This document shows, piece after piece, positions 61,791 to 64,000 of a DNA stretch of 64,000 nucleotides. The stretch lies in contig NZ_ABLD01000001.1 in the NCBI RefSeq assembly GCF_000172415.1, positions 186,001-250,000 on the forward strand, read 5' to 3'. Both the position numbers and the translations under genes were made by a program. The stretch is from Paraburkholderia graminis C4D1M. Its GTDB lineage: Bacteria; Pseudomonadota; Gammaproteobacteria; Burkholderiales; Burkholderiaceae. Every line of letters begins with the position of its first letter. Position 1 is the stretch's first letter. The notes under the pieces are model-generated. The model had not been told where the DNA came from. It was given only the letters and a program-made list of their open reading frames with translations, and made no database searches.

Positions 61791-62810
61791 ATGCGCAGCA
61801 CAGCCATGAAGTCGGCTTCAAACCAGTTGCGCGCGCGGCGCCACCGTGCGAACAGTAGGGCGATAACGTGCGCGGGTATCGTCCTGATTGTGATCTCCTT
61901 GCAGTCCCGCGCGCAGGTCGCGCCGGATGCGCTGTCGAGCCGCGCCGTTGTAGGCGGTAACGTGAAACGGCACGCAGATGCGGTACTCGCCGTCATGAGC
62001 TACACGACAGTACCCGATGTGACCACCAGTTCGCTTTCGATCAATAGCGGCACCACTGGCAATCCCGGATTCGGCCAGACACAACTGGGCGGTGGCTTCA
62101 CGCTCAGCAAGTCATTTCCGTTGTATCTGGAAGGCACGCTGGCGTATAGCCGCTACGATCCGACATTTGTCGCCACGGATGGCGCGCAACAGCGGCCATT
62201 GCCGACGCGCTGGAACACGTTCAGCACGACGGCGGGCATCGGGTGGGACTTCCACATCACCGATGAACTGGTATTTCGGCCGATACTGAACGGCACCATC
62301 GGGCGCGTTTCGAGCGATCTGAGGGTAGGGCAGACGGTTATCAATCGCGTCACGGACAGCAATCTGCAGTTTCTCGACAACGGCTCACTCGACGCATACG
62401 GCTATGGCGGCTCGCTCATGCTCGATTACGAGCACTATCGGGAGAACTATGAAATCGACGTCGAACTTCGTGCGACGGATATCTATCTTCGCAGCTTCGG
62501 TGGCTCGTCCGAGGCGGTGCAGGGTTCGGCGACCGCGCAGCAGTTCAGCCTGTGGGCCCGCTGGCGCGCGCCTACCGGTTGGCACGCGCTGGACCGGCCC
62601 GTGCGCTACGTGCTCGAAACTGCCTATTCGCACTATTTCGGGGACAGCGCGGGCGTGCTCGGATTCAACGACCTGACGTCATTGGGTGTGGGACTTGAAC
62701 TCGATAGCAGCAGGTATCCCGTTGTCATTACCCGCACACGGTTGATCGCAAGGTATGTTTTCGGGCACAACGTGCACGGCGTTTCGATCGGCTTCGCTGT
62801 GAGTTTTTAA
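61791..62810 (+). CDS. Outer-membrane beta-barrel protein, solitary autotransporter-like (Omp_AT type)
   Basis: 339 residues from the ATG at 61791 with CTGGAG. The N-terminal region is basic with one hydrophobic stretch (AGIVLIVISLQSRA), a plausible signal peptide. The rest alternates beta strands: LGGGFTLSKSFPLYLEGTLA, TAGIGWDFHITDELVFRPIL, LMLDYEHYRENYEIDVELRA, and ends GVSIGFAVSF with terminal Phe. Matches the pattern of small barrels related to autotransporter translocators but lacking a passenger. Confidence 0.75.
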   Translation: MRSTAMKSASNQLRARRHRANSRAITCAGIVLIVISLQSRAQVAPDALSSRAVVGGNVKRHADAVLAVMSYTTVPDVTTSSLSINSGTTGNPGFGQTQLGGGFTLSKSFPLYLEGTLAYSRYDPTFVATDGAQQRPLPTRWNTFSTTAGIGWDFHITDELVFRPILNGTIGRVSSDLRVGQTVINRVTDSNLQFLDNGSLDAYGYGGSLMLDYEHYRENYEIDVELRATDIYLRSFGGSSEAVQGSATAQQFSLWARWRAPTGWHALDRPVRYVLETAYSHYFGDSAGVLGFNDLTSLGVGLELDSSRYPVVITRTRLIARYVFGHNVHGVSIGFAVSF

Positions 62811-62977
62811 CGCAGCGGGCGGCGAGAAGAATGCGACTCATGTCTTCCTGCCACCGCTGCACGGCGCTCGCGTTGAACGGCGCTGGTTTTCTTCGGCACG
62901 TATACGACCAGTTCTGGAAAACATGGCTCCGCCGCACTAATATGTTTAGAGAACCAGCGCTGATTGCCGAGGTCGTG

Positions 62978-63196
62978 ATGAAAAAATCGGAAAGACGGGT
63001 TGCAATCGCATTGGTCGGCGTCGCTATCTGGCTGGCTGGTCTCTATGCGACCATCACTGGCTTGCTGTACGACCGCCAACCCGAATTCCGCTATGGCGTA
63101 CTCGCGGTTTTTCTGGGTATCGCGATCGCGGTGATTGCGCTCAACCTGATATCCGTTCCAGGCCTCTCCAGCAAAAAGAAGCCGGTCTCACGATAG
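62978..63196 (+). CDS. Small two-helix membrane protein
   Basis: 72 residues from the ATG at 62978 (GAGGTC); an ATG at 62942 would add 12 residues. Two membrane helices (VAIALVGVAIWLAGLYATIT and GVLAVFLGIAIAVIALNLI) with a basic cytoplasmic tail (SKKKPVSR). Function unknown. Confidence 0.6.
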   Translation: MKKSERRVAIALVGVAIWLAGLYATITGLLYDRQPEFRYGVLAVFLGIAIAVIALNLISVPGLSSKKKPVSR

Positions 63197-63335
63197 CACT
63201 GTGCGTGCTGCGGACCAGCTTCTCACCCGAGTGGCGCGGGCGGTTTGTTCTTTCCCTTCTTGATGACGTTCTGGATAGCGCTCCGCTGCAACTGGCTGGC
63301 GGAATTAGCGCGTATCCGATACACGGAGACATCTC

Positions 63336-64000
63336 ATGTGCCGCTGGCTCGCTTATTCCGGCAATCCCCTTCAGCTTGAAACGGTGCTTTTCAACGCGAA
63401 GCATTCGCTGATCGATCAAAGCCTTCATTCGCGTCTCGGCCACACGACGACCAATGGCGACGGTTTCGGGATCGGCTGGTACGGCCATCCGACCGACATT
63501 CCGTTTCGATACCGCTGCATTCAGCCGGCATGGAGCGACCGCAACCTGCGCGAAGCGGCGCGGGCAATCCACGCGCCGATGTTCATGGCGCACATCCGGG
63601 CCGCGACCGACACGCCGTCACAGGAGACCAACTGTCATCCGTTTCGTCATGGCCGCTGGCTGTTCGCGCACAACGGAGTAGTGCGCAAGTATCCGGCCGT
63701 GCGCCGCGACCTGATGGTCGCGATTGCGCCCGAACTGTTCGCTTCTATCGAGGGCTCGACCGACTCGGAAGTGCTGTTCTTCCTCGCGCTAACCTTTGGT
63801 CTGGAACTCGCGCCTGTCACTGCGCTCGAGAGGATGGTCGCGTTCGTCGAAGAAACGGGCCGCCGCCACGGCGTTGAAGAGCCGCTGAACATGACCGTCT
63901 GTGCAACCGACGGCGAGCAGATTATCGCTGTGCGTTATTCGAGCGAACGGCAGTCCCGCACGCTGTTTCACAATACGTCGTTCCGTCAAATGCACGAGTT
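63336..64000 (+). CDS. Class II glutamine amidotransferase (YafJ/EgtC-like), N-terminal part
   Basis: Starts at 63336 and is still open at the right edge after 221 codons. Nucleophile is Cys2 of MCRWLAYSG; the Ntn motifs NGDGFGIGWYG, MAHIRAAT, NCHPFRHGRWLFAHNGVV and GSTDSEVLFFL are conserved. Such proteins (YafJ, DUG3, EgtC) cut gamma-glutamyl bonds. The C-terminus lies outside the window. Confidence 0.9.
   Translation, partial: MCRWLAYSGNPLQLETVLFNAKHSLIDQSLHSRLGHTTTNGDGFGIGWYGHPTDIPFRYRCIQPAWSDRNLREAARAIHAPMFMAHIRAATDTPSQETNCHPFRHGRWLFAHNGVVRKYPAVRRDLMVAIAPELFASIEGSTDSEVLFFLALTFGLELAPVTALERMVAFVEETGRRHGVEEPLNMTVCATDGEQIIAVRYSSERQSRTLFHNTSFRQMHE

Noticed and set aside
1..64000. tRNA, rRNA, insertion sequences, prophage or attachment sites
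   Set aside because: No transposase or integrase genes, no tRNA-like cloverleaf and no long direct repeats were recognised by eye; a dedicated RNA and repeat search was not possible.

Overview
The window is chromosomal DNA from a high-GC beta-proteobacterium, most likely Burkholderiaceae (Paraburkholderia, Caballeronia or Burkholderia). Pointers are the Burkholderia-type porin, the many LysR regulators, a PadR/siderophore-reductase pair of the YqjI/YqjH type, tandem RND and Pqi pumps, and the DUF2950/DUF3300 pair. I see no rRNA, tRNA, CRISPR array or insertion sequence.

Layout. 1-3048: end of an acyl-CoA hydrolase gene, two lipoproteins and an AraC regulator. 3499-8647: a five-gene operon with a NitT/TauT-type ABC importer, a Rieske oxygenase and an 8-oxoguanine-deaminase-like amidohydrolase, preceded by a possible sigma-54 promoter. 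8740-15107: small envelope proteins, an old-yellow-enzyme/Tat-hydrolase pair opposite an HxlR regulator, a LysR remnant and the yqjH/yqjI-like pair. 15194-23101: a catabolic cluster (quinone D-lactate dehydrogenase, GntR remnant, porin, DctA, decarboxylase-like protein, amidohydrolase) opposite a LysR protein with two HTH domains. 23258-25037: a visibly lower-GC accessory patch with a VanX-like dipeptidase and a CHAP/NlpC-like amidase. 25118-29956: YnfA, LysR beside a frameshifted MFS gene, and argC opposite LysR.

30018-58905 is the most coherent region. Ten sites with core GGAC-N4-GTCC (best form GGACCAAAGTCC) lie in front of its transcription units, and most have a possible -10 element at one fixed distance, placing the site centre near -41. 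Units behind the sites: an orphan amino-acid-binding protein with an ArsB/NhaD-like permease; a small periplasmic protein with an AI-2E-type exporter; an acid-resistance operon aspT-asdA-gadB; a SulP transporter; a glycine-zipper protein; a SYLF lipoprotein; an RRM protein; PPK2; a stand-alone receiver; and a six-gene RND-PqiABC operon. A PAS histidine kinase and FixJ/NarL-type response regulator sit inside the region and are the natural candidates to read the sites. The core and spacing match the DosR/DevR dormancy box of mycobacteria, so I infer a local stress regulon (low oxygen, acid or energy limitation). This is the main discovery candidate.

59079-64000: a DUF3300-DUF2950 operon, an outer-membrane beta-barrel protein, a small membrane protein and the start of a class II glutamine amidotransferase that runs off the window.
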